Source of the DNA: Gammaproteobacteria bacterium HGW-Gammaproteobacteria-1
GTDB lineage: Bacteria; Pseudomonadota; Gammaproteobacteria; Thiohalomonadales; Thiohalomonadaceae
Assembly: GCA_002840095.1 (NCBI GenBank)
Contig: PGZL01000002.1
Location: 279,872 to 343,871, forward strand
Length of the DNA: 64,000 nucleotides
Direction: 5' to 3'
The first letter of the stretch is position 1, and each line of letters opens with the position of its first letter. Below the pieces are notes generated by a model, which worked only from the letters and a program-made list of their open reading frames with translations, was not told the origin of the DNA and made no database searches. Both the position numbers and the translations under genes were made by a program. This document shows positions 17,474 through 27,877 of this stretch, one piece after another.

Positions 17474-17684
17474 GTCCACGCGAATGTCGCGAACTCTCGC
17501 CAGGCACGCCAAGACGGAAGGAAACATGGTTTTCTTGACGCCCTTGCGGCCTGGCGGGAGAAACCATGGGACGGTCTGAGGTTTGGGGCTGGCGTAGGCC
17601 TCGGGTGGTCGCGGGCGGCACCAGCCTATGTTCCGGTGGTAACATCTGCGCTCTGTGTTTTCCATCCGTAACCCTGTGAGAGGC

Positions 17685-19802
<2,118 letters not shown>

Positions 19803-19817
<15 letters not shown>

Positions 19818-19939
19818 ATACAAGAGTAAAGAGACAAGATACAAGGGAAGACGTGCTCTGCGCGTACCGCTGTTTCCATTTTAAGCAGCACTCGCGCAGC
19901 GAGTTCACTCCCTTGTATCTTTCCTCTTGTATCTTTTAT
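19803..19939. repeat. Palindromic repeat, ATACAAG family (copy A2, inverted)
   Basis: It has heptamer arrays at both ends and a core that matches copy A1 in reverse complement, reading GTGAACTCGCTGCGCGAGTG on the minus strand. It begins inside the last codons of recQ and ends close to the stop of the convergent DUF5619 gene. Confidence 0.85.
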
Positions 19940-19944
19940 CTGCC

Positions 19945-20367
19945 TTATCCTTCGTGCAGCCCGCCGTAGCCTTCATTGCTTTCCAGCGGGAAGCAGGCCT
20001 CGTTGCGCGGATTCTTGGGGTCGCGCAGGTGCTCGGCCAGGCAGAGAAACTCATGGCCCTGGCTGTCGCGCAGTGCGACGTAGGGGCTGTTCTCCAGGGT
20101 TTCGTAGCGCGAGCTGTCGGCGAAGATGAAGTCATAGTCGCCGTTGACGCTGACGGCGAAATCGCCGCCGTGGGACTCGCCGTAGTCCTGCCACCGGCTC
20201 TGGACGTCGGCCCCTTCGATGACCGGCGACATGCGCCCTTCCGGCCCGTCGTGCCAGGCGACGAGGGTGGGGTCGGATTCCAGCTGCCGGGCCACGGAAC
20301 GGGCGATGGCATTGGCTATCTGATAATCGACCGGTAGCCCGCGGATGGTAAGTTCGATGTGTTTCAT
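19945..20367 (-). CDS. DUF5619 / AF1514-like protein (longer paralogue)
   Basis: 140-residue cytosolic protein starting MKHIELTIRGLPVDYQIANAIARSV. It contains the small alpha/beta core seen in AF1514-like proteins: a helix followed by LVAWHDGPEGRMSP, then a strand pair with DFAVSVNGDYDFIFA. A C-terminal addition of about 45 residues (HEFLCLAEHLRDPKNPR) is not in the shorter paralogue across the gap. No catalytic residue is known for the family; the function is unknown. The two paralogues are divergent and share a 113-base upstream region. Confidence 0.75.
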   Translation of the reverse strand: MKHIELTIRGLPVDYQIANAIARSVARQLESDPTLVAWHDGPEGRMSPVIEGADVQSRWQDYGESHGGDFAVSVNGDYDFIFADSSRYETLENSPYVALRDSQGHEFLCLAEHLRDPKNPRNEACFPLESNEGYGGLHEG

Positions 20368-20480
20368 GACAGCGTCCTCCGTAAGCAGAGGTGGGTGGGG
20401 CGTTAATACTTTAGTGATTCGCTCTGGATATAACTAAGCATAGCTGTCGACACCGGCAAGTCAAAGACGGGGAAAGGCGA

Positions 20481-20765
20481 GTGGAGTGGATACGGATAAC
20501 GGCGGGAGAAGAGGTGGCGGACTTCGCCCAGGCCAAGCGCCTGGCCGACGCCGTTGCGGCGGAACGGGTGGAGGAGCCGCTGCTGCTATCGTGGTTTGAT
20601 CGGGGGCGCGGCGTGGAATCGCCCGCAGGGGTCAGCGAATGCCACCGCGGCTGCGATACGCCGGGATACGTGGACTATGCGGCCGCCCGTGGCGGTGCGC
20701 TGGTGGTGGACATAGGGCAGGGTGCCTACGTGTTCTGCTATCGTCCACTGGGTGAATTTGCCTGA
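20481..20765 (+). CDS. DUF5619 / AF1514-like protein (short paralogue)
   Basis: 94-residue protein. FAQAKRLADAVAAERVEEPLLLSWFDRGRGVESP aligns with the helix-strand unit of the divergent paralogue, and GYVDYAAARGGALVVDIGQG is the second half of the fold. Two cysteines (SECHRGCD) after the aligned strand are typical of this subgroup and could bind metal. It is followed 9 bases later by a methyltransferase gene on the same strand, so probably co-transcribed. I do not know its function. Confidence 0.78.
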   Translation: MEWIRITAGEEVADFAQAKRLADAVAAERVEEPLLLSWFDRGRGVESPAGVSECHRGCDTPGYVDYAAARGGALVVDIGQGAYVFCYRPLGEFA

Positions 20766-20774
20766 GGGCGGTCG

Positions 20775-21467
20775 ATGCGGCGCTTGTTCCAAAACCTGTT
20801 CCGGATGCTCTGGCTGCTGGCGGCGCTGACCGCGCTGGCGGAGGCGCAGGCGGAGGAGAGCGTCGCCCCCGGCATCAACCGCCATTACCTCAGCCCGGAC
20901 TTCGAGCAGTGGCGTGACACCTTCGAGCAGCCGGGACGCGAAGTGTATGCGCGGCGTGTGGAGATCGTCGCCGCCAGCGGGGTGCGCCCCGGCATGGCGG
21001 TGGCCGACATAGGCGCCGGCAGCGGCCTGTTCACCCTGCTGTTCGCCCGCGAGGTGGGGGCCGCAGGGCGGGTGTATGCGGTGGACATCGCACCCGAATT
21101 CCTCGCCGGCATCGCGGCGCGGGCGGAGGCGGAAGGGCTGGATAACGTCGTCACGGTGCCGGGCGATCAGCGCTCGGCCCGCCTGGCGCCGGACTCCGTC
21201 GACCTGGCCTTCGTCTGCGATACCTACCACCACTTTGAGCAGCCGCAGGCCATGCTGGCCTCGCTGCGGCAGGCGCTGCGCCCCGGCGGTCGCCTGATCG
21301 TCATCGATTTCCGCCGCGAGGCGGGCGTCAGCTCCTCCTGGGTGATGGGTCACGTGCGCGCCGGCGAGGCACAGGTGGTGGCGGAGATCACCGCCGCCGG
21401 GTTCGAACCGGGCGCAGGACCGGATATGCTGCGCAGCAACTATTTCCTGATTTTCACCAAGCGTTAG
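20775..21467 (+). CDS. SAM-dependent methyltransferase with N-terminal signal sequence
   Basis: 230-residue class I methyltransferase. Motif I is VADIGAGSGLFTLLFA (residues about 76-91), followed by YAVDIAPEFL (motif II acidic residue) and FVCDTYHHFEQP (motif IV region), as in the UbiE/Methyltransf_11 group. Unusually, the first 26 residues form a signal-peptide-like segment (RMLWLLAALTALAEAQA-EES). An exported methyltransferase would lack SAM in the periplasm, so the segment may act as a membrane anchor, or the protein may be misassigned at its start. It lies between a DUF5619 gene and a PilB-like ATPase, 9 bases apart from each, so likely one operon. Confidence 0.85.
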   Translation: MRRLFQNLFRMLWLLAALTALAEAQAEESVAPGINRHYLSPDFEQWRDTFEQPGREVYARRVEIVAASGVRPGMAVADIGAGSGLFTLLFAREVGAAGRVYAVDIAPEFLAGIAARAEAEGLDNVVTVPGDQRSARLAPDSVDLAFVCDTYHHFEQPQAMLASLRQALRPGGRLIVIDFRREAGVSSSWVMGHVRAGEAQVVAEITAAGFEPGAGPDMLRSNYFLIFTKR

Positions 21468-21476
21468 CGAGCAGAC

Positions 21477-23258
21477 ATGGCAAAGAGCGTACTGCACGAT
21501 CAGCCCCTGCAATTGGGGCGCGTCCTGGATCAGTTGGTGGCCGACGGGCTGCTGGATGCCGAGCGCGGCAACACTCTGAAGGCGGTGGCGCCGGCCATGG
21601 CGCGGCAGCAGCATCCGCTGATTACCATCGCCCAGCACAAGTGGCCCGACGCCCGCGCACCGCAACGGGTGCTGGACCTGCCCCTGCTGACCGAGTGGCT
21701 GGCGGGCAAGTCCGGGCTGGATTCCGCCCGCATCGATCCGCTCAAGGTGGACGTGCCGGCGATTACGGCGGTGATGTCCTATGCCTACGCGCGCCGCTTC
21801 AATATCCTTGCCCTGGAAGTGCGGCCCGACGAGGTGGTCGTCGCCACCGCCGAACCGGCGGTGCGCGAGTGGGAGCGCGAACTGACGCGTATCCTGGGCA
21901 AGCGCATCGTCCGCGTGCTGGTCGACCCGGAGCAGATCAGCCGCTACCTGATCGAGTTCTACACCCTGTCCCATTCGGTGCGCGCCGCCAGCGACGACAA
22001 CCGCCAGGGCGAGCGTTCCGGCGTGCAGAACCTGGAACAGCTGATGGAACTGGGCCGCGCCGGCAAGCTGGAGGCGGATGATCAGCACATCGTCAGCATC
22101 GTCGACTGGCTGCTGCAGTACGCCTATGCCCAGCGCGCCAGCGACATCCACATCGAACCGCGCCGCGAGCAGACCAACATCCGCTTCCGCATCGACGGTG
22201 TGATGCACATGGTGTATCAGATCCCGGTTTCGGTGGCGACGGCGGTGACCTCGCGCATCAAGATCCTCGGCCGCATGGACGTGTCGGAGAAGCGCCGGCC
22301 GCAGGACGGCCGCCTCAAGACGCGCAGCGCGCAGGGCAATGAAGTGGAGCTGCGCCTTTCCACCATGCCCACGGCCTTCGGCGAAAAACTGGTGATGCGC
22401 ATCTTCGATCCGGACGTGCTGGTGAAGGACTATCAGGCGCTGGGATTCAGCAGCAGCGAAACCCAGCTGTGGACGCGGCTGATCAACGAACCGACGGGCA
22501 TCATCCTGGTCACCGGCCCCACCGGTTCGGGCAAGACCACCACGCTCTACACCACGCTCAAGGAACTGGCCACCCCCGAGGTGAACATCTGCACCATCGA
22601 GGACCCCGTCGAACTGGTGGAGCCCAGCTTCAACCAGATGCAGGTACAGCACAACATCGGCCTCGACTTCGCCAGCGGCGTGCGCACCCTGCTGCGCCAG
22701 GACCCGGACATCATCATGGTGGGCGAGATCCGCGATCGGGAAACGGCGGAGATGGCGGTGCAGGCGGCCCTTACCGGCCACCTGGTGTTTTCCACCTTGC
22801 ATACCAACGACGCGTCCTCCGCCATCACCCGCCTGCTGGAGATCGGCGTGCCGCCCTATCTGATCAAGGCCACCGTGCTCGGCGTGCTCGGCCAGCGCCT
22901 GGTGCGTACGCTGTGTCCCCACTGCAAGGAAACGGCGCCGCTGGACGATGATCTGTGGCAGTCGCTGGTGGCGCCGTGGAAGGTCAACCGGCCGGCCGGC
23001 GTCAGCCGTCCGGTAGGTTGCCTGGAATGTCGCCAGACCGGCTACCGCGGTCGCGTCGGCGTGTATGAAATGCTGGAAATGACGCCCGCCCTCAAGGCGC
23101 TGGTCACCGCCGACTGTGATATCGCCCGGTTGCGGCGCCAGGCCATCAGTGACGGCATGCGCCCCCTGCGCCTGAACGGCGCACAAAAGGTGGCCAACGG
23201 CGTCACCACCATCGAAGAGGTGCTCAAGGTCGCACCGCCGGAGACACTGGAGACCTAA
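21477..23258 (+). CDS. GspE/PilB-family secretion ATPase
   Basis: 593-residue hexameric traffic ATPase for type II secretion or type IV pilus assembly. It has an N-terminal MshEN-like domain (residues 1-150, LGRVLDQLVADGLL), then Walker A GPTGSGKTTTLY (347-358), Asp box ICTIEDPVEL, Walker B IIMVGEIRDRETAE and His box (HLVFSTLHTNDA). Near the C-terminus two cysteine pairs (LCPHCKE and GCLECRQTG) form the zinc motif of the GspE type. No other pilus or secretion gene lies nearby, so it is an orphan copy. It is followed by a small 4-cysteine protein and a cyclic-di-GMP cyclase, which suggests regulated pilus or surface behaviour. Confidence 0.93.
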   Translation: MAKSVLHDQPLQLGRVLDQLVADGLLDAERGNTLKAVAPAMARQQHPLITIAQHKWPDARAPQRVLDLPLLTEWLAGKSGLDSARIDPLKVDVPAITAVMSYAYARRFNILALEVRPDEVVVATAEPAVREWERELTRILGKRIVRVLVDPEQISRYLIEFYTLSHSVRAASDDNRQGERSGVQNLEQLMELGRAGKLEADDQHIVSIVDWLLQYAYAQRASDIHIEPRREQTNIRFRIDGVMHMVYQIPVSVATAVTSRIKILGRMDVSEKRRPQDGRLKTRSAQGNEVELRLSTMPTAFGEKLVMRIFDPDVLVKDYQALGFSSSETQLWTRLINEPTGIILVTGPTGSGKTTTLYTTLKELATPEVNICTIEDPVELVEPSFNQMQVQHNIGLDFASGVRTLLRQDPDIIMVGEIRDRETAEMAVQAALTGHLVFSTLHTNDASSAITRLLEIGVPPYLIKATVLGVLGQRLVRTLCPHCKETAPLDDDLWQSLVAPWKVNRPAGVSRPVGCLECRQTGYRGRVGVYEMLEMTPALKALVTADCDIARLRRQAISDGMRPLRLNGAQKVANGVTTIEEVLKVAPPETLET

Positions 23259-23301
23259 ACTCTATACCAACGTGCCGCCACACGGCGGCAGGTGGAGACG
23301 G

Positions 23302-23478
23302 ATGATGAGCGGTTGGGGTTGTCCACACGAATCGAACGGCGTGTGCCTGCGGGTGAGGGAACTGCCCTGCGATCCGGGCATGAAGGGCTGCGTCCTGTTC
23401 GGGCGCTTCAACTTCAGCAAGGAAGAGAAAAACCGGCCGGAAACGGCACGCCGGGAGCGCGGCAAGAGCAGGACATGA
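23302..23478 (+). CDS. Small four-cysteine protein
   Basis: 58-residue protein starting MMSGWGCPHESNGVCLRVRELPCDPGMKGCVLFG. Four cysteines are spaced C-x7-C-x7-C-x6-C, a plausible zinc or iron-sulfur site, followed by a basic, charged tail (EEKNRPETARRERGKSR). The sequence is compact and cysteine-spaced as in real short proteins, and a ribosome site (GGTGGAGA) precedes it. It ends in an ATGA overlap with an upstream ATG of the diguanylate cyclase frame. I do not recognise the family. It lies 43 bases behind the PilB-like ATPase. Confidence 0.68.
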   Translation: MMSGWGCPHESNGVCLRVRELPCDPGMKGCVLFGRFNFSKEEKNRPETARRERGKSRT

Positions 23479-23492
23479 AGGAGGCCCGCCCC

Positions 23493-24473
23493 ATGCGCCA
23501 GGTCCACATAGGCGGACGTCCGTTGCTGGAGTTCCGCGACAAGGAGCTGTTGCCGACGCTGCAGCTGTTTGCCGGCGTCGCCGTCGATGCGGTGGAAGGC
23601 TACACCGACACCATGGGCGAGCTGGATCTGGCGGTGGGCGAGGTTCTGCTCGAACCCAATCGCACCAACCAGTATCTCTATCTGATCATTTCCGGCCAGT
23701 TGCAGGTACACCTGCAGGCCGTCGATGCGACGCCGCTGGTCACCCTGGAGCCGGGCGAGTGCGTCGGCGAGCTGTCCATCATCGACAACCGCGTCACCTC
23801 CGCCTACGTGGTGGCGGCGGTGCCGACGCGGCTGCTGGTGATCGATCAGGAAACCCTGTGGCGCCTGATCAACAACGCGCCGGGTGTGGCCCGCAACCTG
23901 CTGCATGTACTCGCCAAGCGCCTGCGCTCCGACGATCACCTCATCGTCGGCGCCATCGAAGCGAAGCGTATGTGGGAGCAGCATGCCATGGTCGACGCCC
24001 TGACCGGCCTACACAACCGCCGCTGGCTGCAGAATACGCTGGACCGCCTGATGGAGCGGGCGCGCCGCGACGGCGAGGCCCTGTCGCTGCTGATGGCCGA
24101 TCTCGATCACTTCAAGGGCTTCAACGACCGTTTCGGCCACCTGGCCGGCGACAGGTTGCTCACCGCCACGGCCCACGCCCTGCAAGCCAGCCTGCGTCCC
24201 AACGATACGGCCGCCCGTTTCGGCGGCGAGGAGTTCGTGATCGTGCTGCCCACCACGGCGCTGGAGGAGGCGCTGGAGATCGCCGAACGCCTGCGCACGG
24301 CGGTGGGCGGCGTCACGGTGGACGACGATGACGGCACGGCTCTGCCGCCGGTGACGGTGTCCGTGGGCGTGGCCGAGATGCACGGCGACATGGACAGCGC
24401 CTTCCTGCTCAACGCGGCGGACGCCGCCCTCTACCGGGCCAAGGCTCAGGGGCGCAATCGGGTGGCCACCTAG
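23493..24473 (+). CDS. Cyclic-nucleotide-binding diguanylate cyclase
   Basis: 326-residue protein. Residues about 10-150 form a Crp-like cNMP-binding domain (EPNRTNQYLYLIISGQLQVH, GECVGELSIIDNRVTSAYV) with a helical linker. The C-terminal half is a GGDEF domain with the active-site variant FGGEEFVIVL, MADLDHFKGFNDRFGHLAGD for metal and substrate binding, and DALTGLHNRRWL at its start. It should make c-di-GMP under control of a ligand bound by the N-terminal domain. I used 23493 because AAGGAGG precedes it at 9 bases; the ATG at 23475, which overlaps the small upstream gene as ATGA, is also possible. Confidence 0.9.
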   Translation: MRQVHIGGRPLLEFRDKELLPTLQLFAGVAVDAVEGYTDTMGELDLAVGEVLLEPNRTNQYLYLIISGQLQVHLQAVDATPLVTLEPGECVGELSIIDNRVTSAYVVAAVPTRLLVIDQETLWRLINNAPGVARNLLHVLAKRLRSDDHLIVGAIEAKRMWEQHAMVDALTGLHNRRWLQNTLDRLMERARRDGEALSLLMADLDHFKGFNDRFGHLAGDRLLTATAHALQASLRPNDTAARFGGEEFVIVLPTTALEEALEIAERLRTAVGGVTVDDDDGTALPPVTVSVGVAEMHGDMDSAFLLNAADAALYRAKAQGRNRVAT

Positions 24474-24491
24474 CGGTACATCGCCGGGCTT

Positions 24492-25268
24492 CTAACCGCC
24501 GTCGCGCTCGCTATAGGTGTTGTAGAACTGCCGGGCGGTGCGGCCGCTGCGGGCGCCACCGCGGCTTTGCGCAAAGCGCAGCGCCTCGGCATGCAGCCCG
24601 GCGCGATCGCCGGCATAGTCGGGAAAGTAGCTGTCGACCAGGGCCAGGTAGTCTTCCTGGTTGGAGGGGTAGAACGAGAGCCAGAGGCCGAAGCGATCGG
24701 ACAGGGAGATTTTTTCCTCGACGGCGTCGGCATAGTGCAGCTCGCCTTCCACCAGGCCGCTGGCGCGGTTGTCCTCCATGTATTCCGGCACCAGGTGACG
24801 GCGGTTGGAGGTGGCGTAGATGAGCACGTTGTCCGGCGGCAGTTCGACCGAGCCCTCCAGCACCGTCTTCAGCGCCTTGTAGTTGCGCTCCCCCGCCTCG
24901 AACGACAGGTCGTCGCAAAAAATCACAAAGCGCTGCGGCTGCTCGCCGATGGCGTCGACGATCTCCGGCAGGTACAGCAGGTCGGCCCGATCCACCTCGA
25001 CCAGGCGCAGGCCACGTGCCGCGTATTCGTTGAGCAGGGCCTTGAGCAGCGAGGACTTGCCGGTGCCGCGCGCGCCCCACAGGAGGGCATGGTTGGCGGG
25101 CAGGCCGGCGAGAAAGCGTTCGGTGTTGCGCACCAGTTCCGCCTTTTGCCGCTCGATGCCGACCAGCTGGTGCAGGCGGATGGGATCGAGCCGGCGCACC
25201 GGGCGCAGGGCCTGCAGGTGATGGCGCCAGAGCGCGGCGTAGGTGCTGTTCCAATCGACCGGGTTCAT
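24492..25268 (-). CDS. DUF815-type ATP-binding protein
   Basis: 258-residue AAA-like ATPase. Walker A is ALLWGARGTGKSSLLKALL (residues about 61-79), Walker B VIFCDDLSFEAG, and sensor 1 VLIYATSNRRHLVPEYM. The protein matches the DUF815 family; its cellular partner is not established. It converges on the cyclase gene and lies on the same strand as glutaredoxin and DUF1622 genes, 14 bases downstream of grx. The stop is the last feature before the 18-base convergent gap. Confidence 0.88.
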   Translation of the reverse strand: MNPVDWNSTYAALWRHHLQALRPVRRLDPIRLHQLVGIERQKAELVRNTERFLAGLPANHALLWGARGTGKSSLLKALLNEYAARGLRLVEVDRADLLYLPEIVDAIGEQPQRFVIFCDDLSFEAGERNYKALKTVLEGSVELPPDNVLIYATSNRRHLVPEYMEDNRASGLVEGELHYADAVEEKISLSDRFGLWLSFYPSNQEDYLALVDSYFPDYAGDRAGLHAEALRFAQSRGGARSGRTARQFYNTYSERDGG

Positions 25269-25282
25269 CGCGGCGCTCCGCC

Positions 25283-25540
25283 CTACTCGGGCATCAGTTC
25301 GTCCAGTTCACCTTCCATGTGCATCTCGGTCAGCTCGTTGAAGCCGCCGATCCAGCGCTCGTCGAGGGTGATCTGCGGCACGGTGCGGGCGCCGTTGGTG
25401 ACGCGGGAGAATTCCTGCAACAGGCCGCGGTCGAGATCTATGCGCGCCTCGTCGTAGGCGATGCCCCACTTGCTGAGCAGGGTCTTGGTCTTGTCGCAGA
25501 TGGGGCAGGTGCCGGTGCTGTATATCTTGATGCGTGCCAT
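25283..25540 (-). CDS. Glutaredoxin (GrxC type)
   Basis: 85-residue dithiol glutaredoxin with the active site CPIC at residues 12-15 (STGTCPICDKTK), where most have CPYC. The TVPQITLDERWIGGFNEL block carries the cis-proline and the GG glutathione-binding loop. It reduces disulfides and mixed glutathione disulfides in the cytosol. The ATG at 25540 begins MARIKIYSTG; a much longer frame exists but is antisense-driven. It is 26 bases upstream of nothing else on its strand and 14 bases before the DUF815 ATPase. Confidence 0.94.
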   Translation of the reverse strand: MARIKIYSTGTCPICDKTKTLLSKWGIAYDEARIDLDRGLLQEFSRVTNGARTVPQITLDERWIGGFNELTEMHMEGELDELMPE

Positions 25541-25566
25541 GGTGACTCCGGTTGGGATTCGGGAAT

Positions 25567-25977
25567 TCAGTTGCCCTGTTCGCCGCGCAGCCCGCTCTGT
25601 GCTTCGCGGATTTCGTGTTGCAGGAAGAAATTGAGCGCGGTACGGATCACCGCGATGGCGCCCAGTTTGCCGATTTGATCCCAGCTGGGGGCGATGGCGG
25701 TGGACAGGATGTCGGCGCCCAGCTGGAACTCCAGCGCCAGGCTCAGGTAGCGGGCGAAGGTCAGGCGTACGGCGGTGTAGTCCGCCTGCCGACTCGACAA
25801 CAGCGCCCTGCCGAAGCCGTGCACCGCGAAGACGATGCCGAGGGCGATGACCAGGGCGCCGGTGGTTTCGACGATGAGGCGCAGCCATTCCACGCCGTTG
25901 ACGATGCTCGCCTCCAGCGCGCCGGGGTGGGGGCTGGGCAACCAGGCCTGGACTGTCTGTAGTTCGCTCATTGCCAT
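25567..25977 (-). CDS. DUF1622 membrane protein
   Basis: 136-residue inner-membrane protein. Three hydrophobic segments at about residues 34-56, 75-95 and 100-118 include WLRLIVETTGALVIALGIV, FARYLSLALEFQLGADIL and LGAIAVIRTALNFFLQHEI, the DUF1622 pattern. The family is small, widespread and of unknown function. The start ATG at 25977 (MAMSELQ) follows GGAG at seven bases; a GTG at 25980 is adjacent. Three same-strand genes (DUF1622, grx, DUF815) probably form one transcript. Confidence 0.88.
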   Translation of the reverse strand: MAMSELQTVQAWLPSPHPGALEASIVNGVEWLRLIVETTGALVIALGIVFAVHGFGRALLSSRQADYTAVRLTFARYLSLALEFQLGADILSTAIAPSWDQIGKLGAIAVIRTALNFFLQHEIREAQSGLRGEQGN

Positions 25978-26059
25978 CACGCTCCTTCGGGACTTGCAAC
26001 TATCCTAGCAGCCGCCGGCTGGGTTATAACAGATACACAACGAGGCGGAGGGCGGCGGC

Positions 26060-27607
26060 ATGGATTGGGACTGGGGCGCGATGGCGGAATATGCCGGACA
26101 CGAGGGCCTGGGCTATCTGTTGCCGGCAGTGATCGTGATGGCCCTGGTGTTGCTGCGGGCCGTGCCCGGGGCGCGCCGTTCCCTCTTCAACACCGCGCTG
26201 CTGTTTGTCGCCAGCCTCGCCGGCCTGGTATTCAGTGCGCTGCTGCTGGCCGGAGGTTATGCCACGGCGGCGGCATCATCGCGCGAACTGTTCCTGCTGG
26301 TCGAAGGCATGGCGGTGATTCACCTGACCGGCCTGCTGCTGTTCCGCTGGCTGTTGCCCTTGGCGCGTCTGGTGCCGCCGCGCATCCTCGAGGACATGGC
26401 GGTGATCGCCGGCTATGTGGTGTGGGGGCTGGTGCGGTTGCGCTATGCCGGGCTCGACCTGTCCGGCATCGTCGCCACCTCGGCGGTGATCACCGCGGTG
26501 ATCGCCTTTTCCATGCAGGACACCCTGGGCAATATCCTCGGCGGCATCGCGCTGCAACTGGACGATTCGCTGCAGGTGGGCGACTGGATCAAGGTGGACG
26601 ACGTCACCGGGCGCGTGGTCGATATCCGCTGGCGCTCCACTGCGGTGGAAACCCGCAACTGGGAGACCGTGGTCATCCCCAACAGCCAGCTGATGAAGGG
26701 CAAGTTCACGGTGCTGGGACGGCGCCAGGGGCAGCCGGAGCAGTGGCGGCGGTGGGTCTGGTTCAACGTCGCCTACGGCGTGCCGCCGGCGCGCGTCATC
26801 GACGTGGTGGAACGCGCCCTGAACAAGGCGGACATCCCGCGCGTGGCGCGCAGCCCGGCACCCAACTGCGTGATGATGGATTTCGCCGAGAGCGCCGCGC
26901 GTTTCGCCGTGCGCTACTGGCTCACCGACCTGGCCGTGGACGACCCCACCGACTCCGCCGTGCGCCTGCACGTATATGCCGCGCTGCAAAGGGCCGGGAT
27001 TGCGCCGTCGGTGCCGGAGCACTACGTACATGTGGAAAAGGAAGGCATCAAGCACGACGAGTTGCGGCGCAGCCGCGAGATCCAGAAACGGCTGGAATTT
27101 CTGCACCAGGTGGACCTGTTCCGGCCGCTGACCGGCGACGAACTGCAACTGGTGGCCGAGCGGCTCAAGTACACGCCCTTCGTGCGCGGCGACGTGATGA
27201 CCCAGCAGGGCGCGGTGGCGCACTGGTTGTACATCGTCACCGAGGGCGAGGCGGAGGTGGTGCTGGAGGCGGACGGCCGCCGCCGGCCGCTGGGGATGAT
27301 TGACGCGACGCACGGGCCGGGCTTTTTCGGTGAAATGGGCCTGATGACCGGCGAGCCGCGCACGGCGACGGTCATCGCCCACAGCGACGTGGAGTGCTAC
27401 CGCCTGGACAAGGTCTCGTTCGAAAGCATCATCCAGTCGCGCCCGGCCATCGCCGAGGGCATCTCCCACGTCATCGCCGGGCGGCGCGGCGGCCTGGACA
27501 GCGCGCGCCAGGCCCTGGATGCGCAGGCGCACCTGCCGCCGGCAGCGCAGCGCGAATCGGAAATGCTGCGCAAGATCCGCCGCTTCTTCTGCCTCGATAC
27601 CGCCTAG
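26060..27607 (+). CDS. Mechanosensitive channel (MscS family) with C-terminal cyclic-nucleotide-binding domain
   Basis: 515-residue protein with several N-terminal helices up to about residue 130, then the MscS core: YAGLDLSGIVATSAVITAVIAFSMQDTLGNILGG (pore-lining helix) and VGDWIKVDDVTGRVVDI (beta domain). Residues about 355-480 form a Crp-like cNMP-binding domain (FVRGDVMTQQGAVAHWLYIV, GEMGLMTGEPRTATV). Such bCNG channels gate with cyclic nucleotides and often respond poorly to tension. It is divergent from the DUF1622 operon. The lengths of both parts are normal for the fused family. Confidence 0.93.
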   Translation: MDWDWGAMAEYAGHEGLGYLLPAVIVMALVLLRAVPGARRSLFNTALLFVASLAGLVFSALLLAGGYATAAASSRELFLLVEGMAVIHLTGLLLFRWLLPLARLVPPRILEDMAVIAGYVVWGLVRLRYAGLDLSGIVATSAVITAVIAFSMQDTLGNILGGIALQLDDSLQVGDWIKVDDVTGRVVDIRWRSTAVETRNWETVVIPNSQLMKGKFTVLGRRQGQPEQWRRWVWFNVAYGVPPARVIDVVERALNKADIPRVARSPAPNCVMMDFAESAARFAVRYWLTDLAVDDPTDSAVRLHVYAALQRAGIAPSVPEHYVHVEKEGIKHDELRRSREIQKRLEFLHQVDLFRPLTGDELQLVAERLKYTPFVRGDVMTQQGAVAHWLYIVTEGEAEVVLEADGRRRPLGMIDATHGPGFFGEMGLMTGEPRTATVIAHSDVECYRLDKVSFESIIQSRPAIAEGISHVIAGRRGGLDSARQALDAQAHLPPAAQRESEMLRKIRRFFCLDTA

Positions 27608-27877
27608 GGCTGCTTGACAAGCGACACCGGATGCCGGGAAAACCACACCATAAACTTCCGCCGCAGGATGCCTAGCGCCTTTCCGCGTGCCCGGCAAGAG
27701 GGTGTTTTCTCAACATCATGAATTACAAGTGAAAAAATATATATCCTGAATTTTGCCGTAATTCGATGGCCCCGCTCCCCGACTTCTCTGACAATGCGCG
27801 CGGCCTGAGCTGTACGCAGGCTACCCCCAAGAACGATGCACCCTTTCATTGCTCTGTAATCGAGGTAGACGAAGAAT

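Noticed and set aside
20586-23186. 866-codon frame on the minus strand
   Set aside because: It is antisense to the methyltransferase and PilB-like genes, whose motifs are convincing; the translated sequence has no domain signal.
23262-23984. 240-codon frame on the minus strand
   Set aside because: It opposes the cNMP-binding/GGEEF gene and the small 4-cysteine gene, and its sequence is repetitive Gln/His/Arg.
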